Shown in pieces: positions 17,001 through 25,819 of a stretch of DNA of 64,000 nucleotides; the stretch's first letter is position 1; the number at the start of each line of letters is the position of its first letter. The notes below the pieces were generated by a model that made no database searches, was not told the origin of the DNA, and saw nothing but the letters and a program-made list of their open reading frames with translations. Location of the stretch: positions 1 to 64,000 of the forward strand of contig JANYEB010000037.1 of NCBI GenBank assembly GCA_025363355.1, written 5' to 3'. Origin of the DNA: Chitinophagaceae bacterium. Its GTDB lineage: Bacteria > Bacteroidota > Bacteroidia > Chitinophagales > Chitinophagaceae. The position numbers and the translations under genes are program-made.

Positions 17001-18896
17001 TTATTCAGCAGCAGTGCCATACCAATTAATTTTTCTGCTACCAAACATTACTAATGCAAGGATGATGAATAAACCAATACTTCCAACAAGTAATGCAGCA
17101 TCTTCTAATCTTATAAGCACAAAAATGAAAGCGTATAAACAGGTAAGTAAGCTACCAAAAACACTAGCTGTTTTAATACTTTTAAAATGACTTTTTGCAT
17201 ACAATGTAATGAGCATTACTGTTGCTAAAGCTGCAATTAAATAAGCATAATCGAATAAAATAAATTCACTGATTGATAATAATAATGTGAAGAATATAAC
17301 CAATGCTATTCCTATTAAAACATATTGAACAGGGTGAATTGGTTTCTTTTGCATCAACTCTATAATAAAGAACAGTGCAAAGGTTAATCCAATAAATAAG
17401 ATGGCATATTTTACACTGCGATTTGTTTTTGTATATTGGTCTGCAGGCTGCACCATACTAACACCAAAAGCAAGATTTTGCTTGTTGAAATTGAAATCTT
17501 TTAGCACTGTACCAAAAGGAAGATTGGCATTGTTAAAACTCCACTTTGCTTGAAATCCTTGTTCGTTTACATCTCTTGTTCCTGGTAAATTACTACCATC
17601 AAATTTGGGATCTTTCCAAGTTGATTTGATATCAAAATTGCTATTGGCACTTAAGGGAATAAAGTGCAATCTTTCACTTCCTTTTATTTTTAATTGCATA
17701 TCAAAAATCAAAGATTTTTGTAGGTCTTCTAAAGTTAGAGCTACGTTGGCAGACAAGCCAATTGCCTCAATATCTTTTGTTGTAGATTCTGTTCTAACAT
17801 ATTCTTCCTGACCATTACTAACTGGTGTTGCAATAGTTTCAAATTGTTTGGTTGGTAATCCTGGTGCTAAATCATATTTTGTTCCATTAAAACTAATATT
17901 TACCTTTTCTTCAATACCTTTAAAGTCACTGATGCCATAGCAAATTTTTGCTTCACTAAGTTGTAACGAACTTAGCTCTATATCTTTTGGTAACTGTATT
18001 TTAAAGTTGCCTGTCGTTTTTATATCACTTCTATAAAGAAGAATTTTATATATAGAACGAGGTCTGATTTCTGGATTGATTGTTCCGCTAACGTTTAAGT
18101 TTTCTGGCAACAAGTAAAGATGCTTTTTTACTAATTCATCGTTTTCTTTTACCTGATAAGGGATGTATAAATAAGGACCAGAAAGGGTTTGTTGTGTTGA
18201 CCATCCGTTGGTTACATCTTTAACTACTTCCTGCTGCCTTTTTTCTCGTTCAGATACCAGATTGCTCACAAACACAGTTGGGATTAGCATTAATAAAATC
18301 AATGCACCTGTTACAACTCCTTTAAAAAGAATTTTGTTTGCACTGTTTGATTCTGGTTTCTTACTCTTCCAATCTGTAGAAGGATTGATGTTTACATTTT
18401 CGTTTGCATTGTTGCCAAAATTTGTGGCATCTTGAAATTGATTTTGTTCCATAAAATTGTTGATTTGAGATGATGAAAAATAATTATTGATTGATTTGTG
18501 AATAATTGAAATAGCTATAAGTGAACAGAGGAAAAGTGCTAGAGATGCAATGGCAGTATGATATATAAAATTGGTTAACAAACTCTCGCTGCTGGAGTTG
18601 ATTAATCCAAACAAAACAGCATAAGGGAGTGTGGATATAAAGCAGATTAAATACAACAATTGCAATTTTACTTTTTGCTGTATGTTTTTGCGTTGTTCTA
18701 TCCAAGGAAGAGTGAGAAGTAAAATGATAAATACAGGCAAACTGCATAGTATAGAAAAGATAAATGCTATAATACAGTAAATGGTTAATGATGTATCAAA
18801 AATTATTGCATACATCAACCATCCAATTGCAAATACTGCACAAGTTAAAAACCAAATTGAAGCAGCTATGTTTGTTTTTGAAACTCGATTATTCAT
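17001..18896 (-). CDS. creD: CreD-like inner-membrane protein with an extra N-terminal membrane domain
   Basis: CreD proteins (cell envelope integrity, colicin/beta-lactam response phenotypes) are usually about 450 residues. Here the CreD part begins near residue 180 (KILFKGVVTGALILLMLIP, followed by the conserved periplasmic region and four C-terminal membrane helices). It is preceded by about 150 residues with four further membrane helices and a polar Asn-rich linker. That extra part looks like a separate membrane protein fused in frame. A Met at residue 149 could start a stand-alone CreD, but there is no stop between. It is the last gene of a four-gene unit controlled by a winged-helix protein instead of the CreBC system of enterics. 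Confidence 0.85.
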   Translation of the reverse strand: MNNRVSKTNIAASIWFLTCAVFAIGWLMYAIIFDTSLTIYCIIAFIFSILCSLPVFIILLLTLPWIEQRKNIQQKVKLQLLYLICFISTLPYAVLFGLINSSSESLLTNFIYHTAIASLALFLCSLIAISIIHKSINNYFSSSQINNFMEQNQFQDATNFGNNANENVNINPSTDWKSKKPESNSANKILFKGVVTGALILLMLIPTVFVSNLVSEREKRQQEVVKDVTNGWSTQQTLSGPYLYIPYQVKENDELVKKHLYLLPENLNVSGTINPEIRPRSIYKILLYRSDIKTTGNFKIQLPKDIELSSLQLSEAKICYGISDFKGIEEKVNISFNGTKYDLAPGLPTKQFETIATPVSNGQEEYVRTESTTKDIEAIGLSANVALTLEDLQKSLIFDMQLKIKGSERLHFIPLSANSNFDIKSTWKDPKFDGSNLPGTRDVNEQGFQAKWSFNNANLPFGTVLKDFNFNKQNLAFGVSMVQPADQYTKTNRSVKYAILFIGLTFALFFIIELMQKKPIHPVQYVLIGIALVIFFTLLLSISEFILFDYAYLIAALATVMLITLYAKSHFKSIKTASVFGSLLTCLYAFIFVLIRLEDAALLVGSIGLFIILALVMFGSRKINWYGTAAE

Positions 18897-18899
18897 TTG

Positions 18900-19304
18900 T
18901 TAATAGATTAAATATTCTTGAGAAGATGGATTAAGATGCTCATCGATTTGGGTTCTGGTTTTATGAATACCCATCCAACCGGCAACAATAGCTGCCAATG
19001 GAAAAAGCATTAACCAGCCTACATTCCAAACGTTTTTCCAAACGCCAAAAACACCAATAAGCGAGTAAGCAAAAGCAACTCCAATAGGAACAGCAAGAAT
19101 CAATATCAACCACTTTAAATCTGGATTAATGTTTGAAGATTTTACCAAGAGAAAAATAAGCGTATAAATAAGCCAAGCTATTATTCCAAAACCAACTGCT
19201 AGTAGCAAGGAATAACCATACATAATTGGCACTGCAATAACTGGCAGTGTTATAAGTGCGTAACTTAAAAGTGCATACCTAAATGTTATAAATGTTTGCT
19301 TCAT
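18900..19304 (-). CDS. small membrane protein of the creD operon
   Basis: 134 residues with four predicted membrane helices and no recognisable domain. It sits 3 nt upstream of creD, so co-translation is likely. A palindromic operator candidate lies 10 nt before its ATG, suggesting that it and creD have their own regulated internal promoter. It may form a complex with CreD, by inference from gene order only. Confidence 0.7.
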   Translation of the reverse strand: MKQTFITFRYALLSYALITLPVIAVPIMYGYSLLLAVGFGIIAWLIYTLIFLLVKSSNINPDLKWLILILAVPIGVAFAYSLIGVFGVWKNVWNVGWLMLFPLAAIVAGWMGIHKTRTQIDEHLNPSSQEYLIY

Positions 19305-19314
19305 ATTAAAAGTG

Positions 19315-19329
19315 CTTTGAAATTCAAAG
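19315..19329 (-). promoter_or_regulatory. palindromic operator candidate (copy 2)
   Basis: CTTTGAAATTCAAAG is a perfect palindrome around one central base, between the regulator gene and the 134-residue gene. A near-identical site with matching flanks (AAAGYRCTTTTA next to the ATG on the minus strand) precedes the first gene of the operon. Confidence 0.6.
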
Positions 19330-19346
19330 TGTATGTATAAAAAAAA

Positions 19347-19643
19347 TTATTTAGTTGAGTTAATCATTTTTTCAAGTGCTTCTATGTGTTGTTTAAAAGC
19401 TTTTTCGCCAACTTTTGTTGTTGTATATGTTGTATTGGTTTTTCTACCAATAAAACCTTTTAAAACTTTGATGTATCCACTTTCTTCTAAACCTTTTATA
19501 TGGCTTGCCAAGTTGCCATCTGTTATTTGCAATAGCTCTTTCAAGTCGTTAAAGTTTATTTCATCATTTACCATTAAAGCACTCATTATGCCTAATCGTA
19601 TTCGATTATCAAAAACCTTATTTAAATGTTGAATTGGGTTCAT
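19347..19643 (-). CDS. winged-helix transcriptional regulator of the creD operon
   Basis: A 98-residue ArsR/HTH_34-like winged helix with the helix-turn-helix around FNDLKELLQITDGNLASHIKGLEESGYI and the beta-wing around KGFIGRKTNTTYTTT. It lacks the metal-binding cysteines of classic ArsR sensors. This kind of regulator is commonly found beside CreD in Bacteroidota. The two CTTTGAAATWCAAAG palindromes in the same operon are its most likely binding sites. The signal is unknown. Confidence 0.85.
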   Translation of the reverse strand: MNPIQHLNKVFDNRIRLGIMSALMVNDEINFNDLKELLQITDGNLASHIKGLEESGYIKVLKGFIGRKTNTTYTTTKVGEKAFKQHIEALEKMINSTK

Positions 19644-19680
19644 TTTTTTAGTTTCATTATCACATCATCACAACTACAGA

Positions 19681-20343
19681 TTATTCTCTCTCATATTTAT
19701 TCCACATATACATACCATATAATATGTGCAAAATGCCAAAACCAATTGCCCAAAAGTATAGCCCAAATCCAACGAACCAAAGATTGATTAACCCCAATGC
19801 TATTTGGCAATAACCTAAGTATCTAACTTCACCTAGTGTATATTTAGAGGCATTAACCAAAGCCAAACCATAGAATATTAAACAGCCTGGTGCAATTAAT
19901 CCATAAGCCTCGTTCTCTATTAATTTTAATAAGTATATTCCTCCAGCAATCATTGGTATCATTACATTAACAAACAAACGTTTTGAGGTAGAACCCCATA
20001 GTGGTGTATTTGTTTTTTTGCTGCGTAAATAGGTAAATAAAAAAGATAGTAAAAAGGATGCTATAAAAGTTACAACAGCAATTACAAACAAACGATTACC
20101 CATAAAAGACTCAATGCTAACATTGCCAGTTTTAGAGGTTTCGTAAATAGTAGTATCTAAAGTTTTTAAAATATTTCCTCTACTAGTCGAGATAACATCA
20201 TAAGCAAAATAAGCTCCTACTAAAGCACAAGAGCCTGCTGCAATACCACTTAATCCACTTAAACTAATGAAACGACTACTGCGTTCCATCATTTGTTTTA
20301 TGTGATGTAAATCTTCTTGATGTTCTTGATTTGTGATATTCAT
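19681..20343 (-). CDS. six-helix membrane protein, first gene of the creD operon
   Basis: 220 residues: a soluble N-terminal segment (about 25 residues, His/Glu/Gln-rich) then about six membrane helices. No domain is recognised. It is 37 nt upstream of the winged-helix regulator gene and begins 7 nt after an operator palindrome, so it is probably co-regulated with creD. A role in envelope stress is inferred from context only. Confidence 0.7.
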   Translation of the reverse strand: MNITNQEHQEDLHHIKQMMERSSRFISLSGLSGIAAGSCALVGAYFAYDVISTSRGNILKTLDTTIYETSKTGNVSIESFMGNRLFVIAVVTFIASFLLSFLFTYLRSKKTNTPLWGSTSKRLFVNVMIPMIAGGIYLLKLIENEAYGLIAPGCLIFYGLALVNASKYTLGEVRYLGYCQIALGLINLWFVGFGLYFWAIGFGILHILYGMYMWNKYERE

Positions 20344-20350
20344 AAAAGCA

Positions 20351-20365
20351 CTTTGAAATACAAAG
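20351..20365 (-). promoter_or_regulatory. palindromic operator candidate (copy 1)
   Basis: CTTTGAAATACAAAG, 14 of 15 bases identical to the site at 19315. It overlaps a TACTTTG promoter-like element on the minus strand, right before the first gene of the operon. Binding there would block initiation. Confidence 0.6.
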
Positions 20366-20422
20366 TAAATAGAACTATTTTAATTGACCAAATTTTTTAA
20401 AATTTATTGAGGGAAATATTGG

Positions 20423-23170
20423 TTACTCCATCACAGGTCTCAACCACCTTTCCATTTCATCTTTGCTCATTCCCTTGCGTTTGGTATAATCTTCAAACTG
20501 GTCTTGCTGAATTTTACCTACACCAAAATACTGGCTTTGAGGATGGCTGAAATACCAGCCACAAACGCTGCTTGCAGGAAACATTGCAAGGCTTTCGGTT
20601 AAGGTAATGCCTGTGTTTTCTGTAGCATTTAGCAAGTCAAATAATTTATACTTTTCTGTATGGTCTGGGCAAGCAGGATAGCCTGGTGCAGGACGAATAC
20701 CTTGGTATTTTTCGTGAATTAAATCTTCGTTGGTTAATGCTTCTTCTTTTACATAACCCCAATATTCTTTTCTTGTTTTCTCGTGAAGATATTCTGCAAA
20801 AGCCTCTGCCAGTCTATCTGCTAGGGCTTGCAACATTATTTTATAATAATCATCCAATGCCGTTTCAAAAGCCTTAATGTGTGGCTCAATACCGTGAATT
20901 GTTACTGCGAAAGCACCTAAGAAATCATTGTTTGATTGTTTGGTGTTTGTTATTTCTGTTTGATTGTTGTTTTGTTGTTTGGGTTTTATAAAATCTGCTA
21001 AACTTAAATTTGGTTGCCCAGCTGCTTTTTGAATTTGTTGACGTAAATTTTCTAATTGAACAGTTGATGAATTATTGTTTACAAATATGCTATCATCTTG
21101 CGATGCTGCTTCCCAAAAACCAACAACACCTTTTGGTGTCAGCCAGTTTTCTGCTATGATTTTATCTAATAATGTATTCGCATCGTTATACAATTTAGTA
21201 GCTTCAACACCCACAATTGTATCACTTAAAATAGCAGGGAAATTGCCGTGCATTTCCCAAGCAATAAAAAATGGTTTCCAATCAATATAAACTCTCAAAT
21301 CCTTTACAGTAATATCTTCAATTGTTTTAATGCCAGTAAATGTTGGTGCAATGGGTGTGTAGTTATCCCAATCAATCTTCACTTTATTTTTTACAGCATC
21401 TTCATATTTTAAATAAGTTTTGGAAGACTTTTTATTGTCGAAACTCTCTTTTAGTTTTCTGTATTCTTCTTTAACATCAATCAAGAAGTTCTCCTTAGCA
21501 TCGGGGTTTAAAAGGCTTCCAGCAACTGTTACACTTCTACTGGCATCCAACACGTGCACCACACCATTGCCATATTCTGGTGCAATTTTTACAGATGTGT
21601 GCATACGACTTGTTGTTGCACCACCAATCAGTAAAGGTTGTGTCATTCCACGGCGTTTCATCTCTTTTGCAATGTGTACCATTTCATCAAGACTTGGTGT
21701 AATTAACCCACTTAAACCAATAATAGCAGCACTGCATTTTACAGCTTCTTCCAATATTTTATCTGTAGCCACCATCACGCCTAAATCAACAATATTATAG
21801 CCATTGCAACCCAGCACAACGCCCACAATATTTTTACCAATATCGTGTACATCACCTTTTACTGTTGCCAATAAAATGGTGGCAGCACCGGCACTTTCTT
21901 CATTAATAGTTCCTGCTAAAAGGTGTGCTTGTTTTCTGTCTTCTTTTTCTTGTTCGATATAAGGTGTAAGAATAGCAACGGATTTTTTCATTACCCTTGC
22001 ACTCTTTACAACCTGTGGCAAAAACATTTTACCAGCACCAAATAAATCACCCACAATATCCATCCCTGCCATTAAGGGTCCTTCAATAACATCTAATGGT
22101 CGAGGGTATTTTTGACGAGCTTCTTCGGTATCTGCATCTATAAATTCTGTAATACCATTTACCAATGCGTGAGCCAATCTTTTTTCTACAGATTCACCAC
22201 GCCAGGCAGCATCTACTTTCTCTTCTTTGTCTTTAGCCTTAACGGTTGTGGCAAATTCAATTAGCTTTTCTGTGGCTTCGTTATTATCATTGTTGATGTT
22301 TAAAATAACGTCTTCGCAAAGTTGTTTTAAGTTGGGTTCTATTTGGTCGTACACAATCATTTGCCCAGCATTTACAATGCCCATATCCATACCAGCCTTA
22401 ATAGCATAGTAAAGGAAAACAGAATGCATTGCTTCACGTACAGGCTCATTACCTCTAAAAGAAAAAGAGAGATTGCTAACACCACCACTAATTTTTACTA
22501 AAGGATATTTTTGTTTGATGATACGAGTGGCTTCTATAAAATCAACACCATAATTATTATGTTCTTCAAGCCCTGTTGCTATGGCAAAAATGTTTAAATC
22601 GAAAATGATATCTTGAGGGTTAAAACCAACTTCGTTTACCAATATTTTATAAGCACGTTCAGCGATATCAACTTTGCGTTTCATAGTGTCGGCTTGTCCT
22701 TGTTCATCAAAAGCCATTACAATAACTGCTGCACCAAAAGCCAAACAAATTTCTGCTTGTTCCCGAAATTTATCTTCACCTTCTTTCATTGAAATACTAT
22801 TGACAATACACTTGCCTTGTACACATTTTAGCCCAGCTTCAATAATCTCAAACTTACTGCTATCAATCATTATAGGGATTTTAGCAATATCTGGTTCGCT
22901 TTGAATGAGGTTTAAAAAAGTAGTCATTGCTTGCTTGCCATCGAGTAAAGCATCATCCATATTTACATCAATTACCTGAGCACCATTTTCTACTTGTTGG
23001 CGTGCAACAGATAATGCTTCTTCGTATTGATTATTGAGAATAAGTTTTGCAAATTTCTTTGAGCCAGTAACATTGGTTCTTTCACCAACGTTTACAAAGT
23101 TTGTTTCTGGTCTCACCACAAGTGGCTCTAATCCACTCAATCTAAGAAAAGGTTTAATCGTTGCTTGCAT
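20423..23170 (-). CDS. metH: cobalamin-dependent methionine synthase, folate/B12/reactivation part
   Basis: 915 residues covering the pterin-binding, cap, cobalamin-binding and AdoMet-reactivation domains, but not the N-terminal homocysteine-binding barrel. The first residues are already the pterin domain ([15 protein letters not shown]). The B12 His is in DVHDIGKN, and the reactivation motif [15 protein letters not shown] is intact. In many Bacteroidota the homocysteine half is a separate gene directly next to this one; here no such gene is adjacent. The start is the second Met, because TATTTTTG sits where the longer frame begins. No cobalamin riboswitch is visible in the short leader. Confidence 0.93.
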   Translation of the reverse strand: MQATIKPFLRLSGLEPLVVRPETNFVNVGERTNVTGSKKFAKLILNNQYEEALSVARQQVENGAQVIDVNMDDALLDGKQAMTTFLNLIQSEPDIAKIPIMIDSSKFEIIEAGLKCVQGKCIVNSISMKEGEDKFREQAEICLAFGAAVIVMAFDEQGQADTMKRKVDIAERAYKILVNEVGFNPQDIIFDLNIFAIATGLEEHNNYGVDFIEATRIIKQKYPLVKISGGVSNLSFSFRGNEPVREAMHSVFLYYAIKAGMDMGIVNAGQMIVYDQIEPNLKQLCEDVILNINNDNNEATEKLIEFATTVKAKDKEEKVDAAWRGESVEKRLAHALVNGITEFIDADTEEARQKYPRPLDVIEGPLMAGMDIVGDLFGAGKMFLPQVVKSARVMKKSVAILTPYIEQEKEDRKQAHLLAGTINEESAGAATILLATVKGDVHDIGKNIVGVVLGCNGYNIVDLGVMVATDKILEEAVKCSAAIIGLSGLITPSLDEMVHIAKEMKRRGMTQPLLIGGATTSRMHTSVKIAPEYGNGVVHVLDASRSVTVAGSLLNPDAKENFLIDVKEEYRKLKESFDNKKSSKTYLKYEDAVKNKVKIDWDNYTPIAPTFTGIKTIEDITVKDLRVYIDWKPFFIAWEMHGNFPAILSDTIVGVEATKLYNDANTLLDKIIAENWLTPKGVVGFWEAASQDDSIFVNNNSSTVQLENLRQQIQKAAGQPNLSLADFIKPKQQNNNQTEITNTKQSNNDFLGAFAVTIHGIEPHIKAFETALDDYYKIMLQALADRLAEAFAEYLHEKTRKEYWGYVKEEALTNEDLIHEKYQGIRPAPGYPACPDHTEKYKLFDLLNATENTGITLTESLAMFPASSVCGWYFSHPQSQYFGVGKIQQDQFEDYTKRKGMSKDEMERWLRPVME

Positions 23171-23175
23171 AGTTG

Positions 23176-23183
23176 CAAAAATA
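23176..23183 (-). promoter_or_regulatory. metH promoter, -7 element
   Basis: TATTTTTG on the minus strand, an exact TAnnTTTG match. It is only 5 nt before the chosen ATG, implying an almost leaderless mRNA. It decides the start codon. Confidence 0.55.
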
Positions 23184-23220
23184 GGCAATGTGGATTATTA
23201 GTTTAGTAATCATCATATCT

Positions 23221-23259
23221 GTAAAATAAAAGAGGCTGCCCTTTTAAGACAGCCTCTTT
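23221..23259 (-). terminator. terminator of the marR-acyl-CoA dehydrogenase unit
   Basis: Hairpin arms AAAGAGGCTG and CAGCCTCTTT followed on the minus strand by TTTTATTTTAC. It lies 18 nt after the dehydrogenase stop and insulates metH. Confidence 0.88.
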
Positions 23260-23277
23260 CTTTGTTATGATAGTTTA

Positions 23278-25089
23278 TTAGAAACAGTAACTATTCGCTT
23301 CAATCAATTTCGCTGCAATTCTTCTTCTACTTTCCTTCGTGTTAAAGGGTTCTACTTTGGTAAAACGTTTTAACCCAATATGCATCATTCTAAGTTCATC
23401 TCCTTCTGCAAAACTGTTTAAAGCATCTTTACCTGCTTTATTAATTTTATCTGCTGCATCATATAAGTATGTCTTCATTATATCGGCACAAATTGCAGCT
23501 TTTTCGTTGTTCTTAGCAGTCATTTTCATCACCCTTAACAATGCACTTTCACAATGAAAAACTTCAATCATCATATCTGCAATATTCATCAACACTTCTT
23601 GTTCTTTTTCTAATTGCATCATTAGTTTTTGAACAGCAGCACCAGCAACCATTAGAATAGCTTTTTTAAAGTTGTTGATGTATTTGATTTCTTTGGCAAA
23701 AGGTGTTTCATCTTCACTACCAAAATCTGGAATACTCATTAATTCCTTTTGGACATTCATTGCGGGTGTCATTAAATCAAGCTTGCCTTTCATAGAACGT
23801 TTTAACATCATATCAACTGTAAGCAAACGATTAATTTCATTAGTGCCTTCATAAATTCTGTTGATACGACTATCTCTGTATGCTTTGCTAATTATATATT
23901 CATCACTAAAACCATTGCCACCATGAACTTGCACACCCTCATCAACTACAAAATCTAAAACCTCACTACCAAATACTTTTAGCATTGCACATTCGATTGC
24001 ATATTCTTCAGCAGCTCCAAGCAAAGCGTGGGCAAAGGTTTCGCCTTTTTCAAGCAGTTCTTCTTCTTTAATGTCAATCCATTTGCTCGTTCTATATAAT
24101 GCACTTTCGCACACCCACATTCTGATTGCCATTTCTGCTAACTTATGTTTTATAGCACCAAATTTTGCAATAGGCATTTTAAATTGTTCACGAGTATTTG
24201 CATATTGAATTGTAGTTGTTGTTGCACGTTTTGCACCACCCAAAGTAGCAGCACAAAGTTTTAAACGACCAATGTTTAAGATGTTAAAAGCAATGATATG
24301 TCCTTTGCCAATTTCGCCTAAAACATTTTCAACAGGCACTTTACAGTCTTGAAAATATAGCTGCACAGTTGATGAACCTTTGATACCCATTTTATGTTCT
24401 TCTGGTCCTTGCGTAAAACCCTCAAACCCACGTTCTATAATGAATGCAGTAAATTGTGTTCCATCAATTTTAGCAAACACTGTGTAAACATCTGCAAAAC
24501 CACCATTGGTTATCCAACACTTTTGTCCATTCAATAAATAGTGTTTTCCATCTGCACTTAAAGTGGCTGTTGTTTTTGCACTTAAAGCATCGCTGCCACT
24601 ATTGGGTTCTGTTAAACCATAAGCTCCTTTAAATTCACCACTTGCCAACTTAGGAATGTATTTTAGTTTTTGCTCCTCTGTTCCAAAATATAAAATGGGC
24701 AAACTGCCAATGCCTGTATGTGCAGCAATAGCAACACTAAAACTATGGCCACCACCTAAGCCTTCATTTACGATGGTTGCAGTAATAAAATCTTTTCCAA
24801 GTCCGCCATATTGTTCAGGAAAAGCAGTTGATAGCAAACCTTGTTCACCAGCTTTTACTATTAAACTTTGCATTAAACCTTCTTCTTGCTTGTCAATTTG
24901 CTCAACAATAGGATAAATTTCTGCATCTAAAAACTGTTGACACATTTCCATTACCATTAATTGCTCTTCATTGAAATCCTCTGGTGTAAAGGTTTCTAGG
25001 GCATTACTTTCTTTTATTAAGAATGAACCGCCAACCCCCAACCCCTGAAGGGGAGTTAAGAAAAATTGATTTGTGTTTTGAAGTTTCAT
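23278..25089 (-). CDS. acyl-CoA dehydrogenase (long, ~600-residue type)
   Basis: FAD enzyme that oxidises acyl-CoA to enoyl-CoA in beta-oxidation. Domains in order: N-terminal helical, beta (AYGLTEPNSGSDALSAKT and WITNGGFADVY), C-terminal helical (ending in RIYEGTNEINRLL), and an extra C-terminal helical extension of about 150 residues. It resembles the VLCAD-like enzymes common in Bacteroidota. About 15 residues near the N-terminus (FFLTPLQGLGVGGSF) are encoded by a GC-rich palindromic repeat inserted in frame before the conserved start of the fold (NALETFTPEDF). It is downstream of a MarR regulator gene, which probably controls it. Confidence 0.92.
   Translation of the reverse strand: MKLQNTNQFFLTPLQGLGVGGSFLIKESNALETFTPEDFNEEQLMVMEMCQQFLDAEIYPIVEQIDKQEEGLMQSLIVKAGEQGLLSTAFPEQYGGLGKDFITATIVNEGLGGGHSFSVAIAAHTGIGSLPILYFGTEEQKLKYIPKLASGEFKGAYGLTEPNSGSDALSAKTTATLSADGKHYLLNGQKCWITNGGFADVYTVFAKIDGTQFTAFIIERGFEGFTQGPEEHKMGIKGSSTVQLYFQDCKVPVENVLGEIGKGHIIAFNILNIGRLKLCAATLGGAKRATTTTIQYANTREQFKMPIAKFGAIKHKLAEMAIRMWVCESALYRTSKWIDIKEEELLEKGETFAHALLGAAEEYAIECAMLKVFGSEVLDFVVDEGVQVHGGNGFSDEYIISKAYRDSRINRIYEGTNEINRLLTVDMMLKRSMKGKLDLMTPAMNVQKELMSIPDFGSEDETPFAKEIKYINNFKKAILMVAGAAVQKLMMQLEKEQEVLMNIADMMIEVFHCESALLRVMKMTAKNNEKAAICADIMKTYLYDAADKINKAGKDALNSFAEGDELRMMHIGLKRFTKVEPFNTKESRRRIAAKLIEANSYCF
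25030..25060. repeat. GC-rich palindromic repeat inside the dehydrogenase N-terminus
   Basis: The core CCCCTGAAGGGG is preceded by AACCCCCAA in otherwise AT-rich DNA. It is read in frame on the minus strand. This is the same class as the elements in metG and at the end of marR. Confidence 0.65.
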
Positions 25090-25119
25090 ATTAGTATTTT
25101 AATATTTTATAAATTGTAT

Positions 25120-25165
25120 ATCGTAGTTCTAAAATCGCAAGAGAGACTCCCTTTAGGGATTAGTG
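25120..25165. repeat. two short interspersed repeats at the marR-dehydrogenase junction
   Basis: ATCGTAGTTCTAAAATCG matches one arm of the inverted repeat at 41621-41682 with one difference. It is followed by the small hairpin TCCC-TTTA-GGGA (25148-25159). The hairpin supplies the last Pro codon and the TAA stop of marR. Confidence 0.55.
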
Positions 25166-25602
25166 GTCAAATTATCATATACTTTTTGCAAAACATTCTT
25201 CACTGTTTCTATTTCATTTTTTGTAATACCAACCAGTGCTTCATCCATTGTTTGATTGGCAATTTCTATGGTTTGATCTTGAAGATTTTTAGCAATAGTT
25301 GAAAGGAAAATATAATTGACTCTTTTGTCGGTTTCGCTAGCCTTACGTTCAACTAAACCAAGTTTTGCCAAATTGTCTATAAGCCTTGTAATACTTGGTT
25401 TATCTCTAAAAGTTTTATCGCAAAGTTGTTGTTGATTTAAGCCATCTTCTTTCCAAAGATGATATAGAATACTCCATTGCTCGATTGTTATTTCTAACCC
25501 AGCAGCTCTAAAGTTTTTTTGCATACGACGTGCAATTGCAGCAGCAGCCATTGCATTAATAACGCTGTAAAGTTCACCACGTTTAAACTGATTGTTTGCC
25601 AT
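25153..25602 (-). CDS. MarR-family transcriptional regulator
   Basis: 149-residue dimeric winged-helix regulator. The recognition region (LNQQQLCDKTFRDKPSITRLIDNLAKLGLV) and the wing (ERKASETDKRVNYIFLS) carry the conserved Asp-Lys-Arg of MarR proteins. A perfect inverted repeat abuts its start codon, the usual place for an autoregulatory site. The acyl-CoA dehydrogenase gene lies 63 nt downstream, so the likely role is control of fatty-acid or aromatic acyl-CoA breakdown. The ligand is unknown. Confidence 0.92.
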   Translation of the reverse strand: MANNQFKRGELYSVINAMAAAAIARRMQKNFRAAGLEITIEQWSILYHLWKEDGLNQQQLCDKTFRDKPSITRLIDNLAKLGLVERKASETDKRVNYIFLSTIAKNLQDQTIEIANQTMDEALVGITKNEIETVKNVLQKVYDNLTTNP

Positions 25603-25624
25603 AATAGTTGTTTATGCAACTATT
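25603..25624. promoter_or_regulatory. MarR operator candidate
   Basis: AATAGTTG-N6-CAACTATT, a perfect 8-bp inverted repeat immediately upstream of the marR ATG. The TAGTTG/CAACTA halves resemble known MarR-family sites. The remaining ~195 nt up to the ABC-F stop hold no gene that I can see. Confidence 0.65.
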
Positions 25625-25819
25625 CAAAGGTGAGGAGAGATTTTGATATGGCAAAATGAATTTTAAATAATCTTGAGTAGTCTGTCAAAATTATCTGTAC
25701 ATGTTTTCTCTCACAAAATACATCAGAAAACGCAGAATTTGTATTGTACTTTTTCTGCGAGCATATTAATATCACTTAATTCTGCACGAGTACTTAAATG
25801 GATTTATTGGAGTTCTAGA

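Noticed and set aside
21420-21800. 126-residue plus-strand frame opposite metH
   Set aside because: Shadow of the cobalamin-binding region of metH. The conserved motifs are on the minus strand only.
23176-23183. Cobalamin riboswitch before metH
   Set aside because: The leader is only a few nucleotides if the promoter is right, and no B12-box-like structure is visible between the terminator and the gene.
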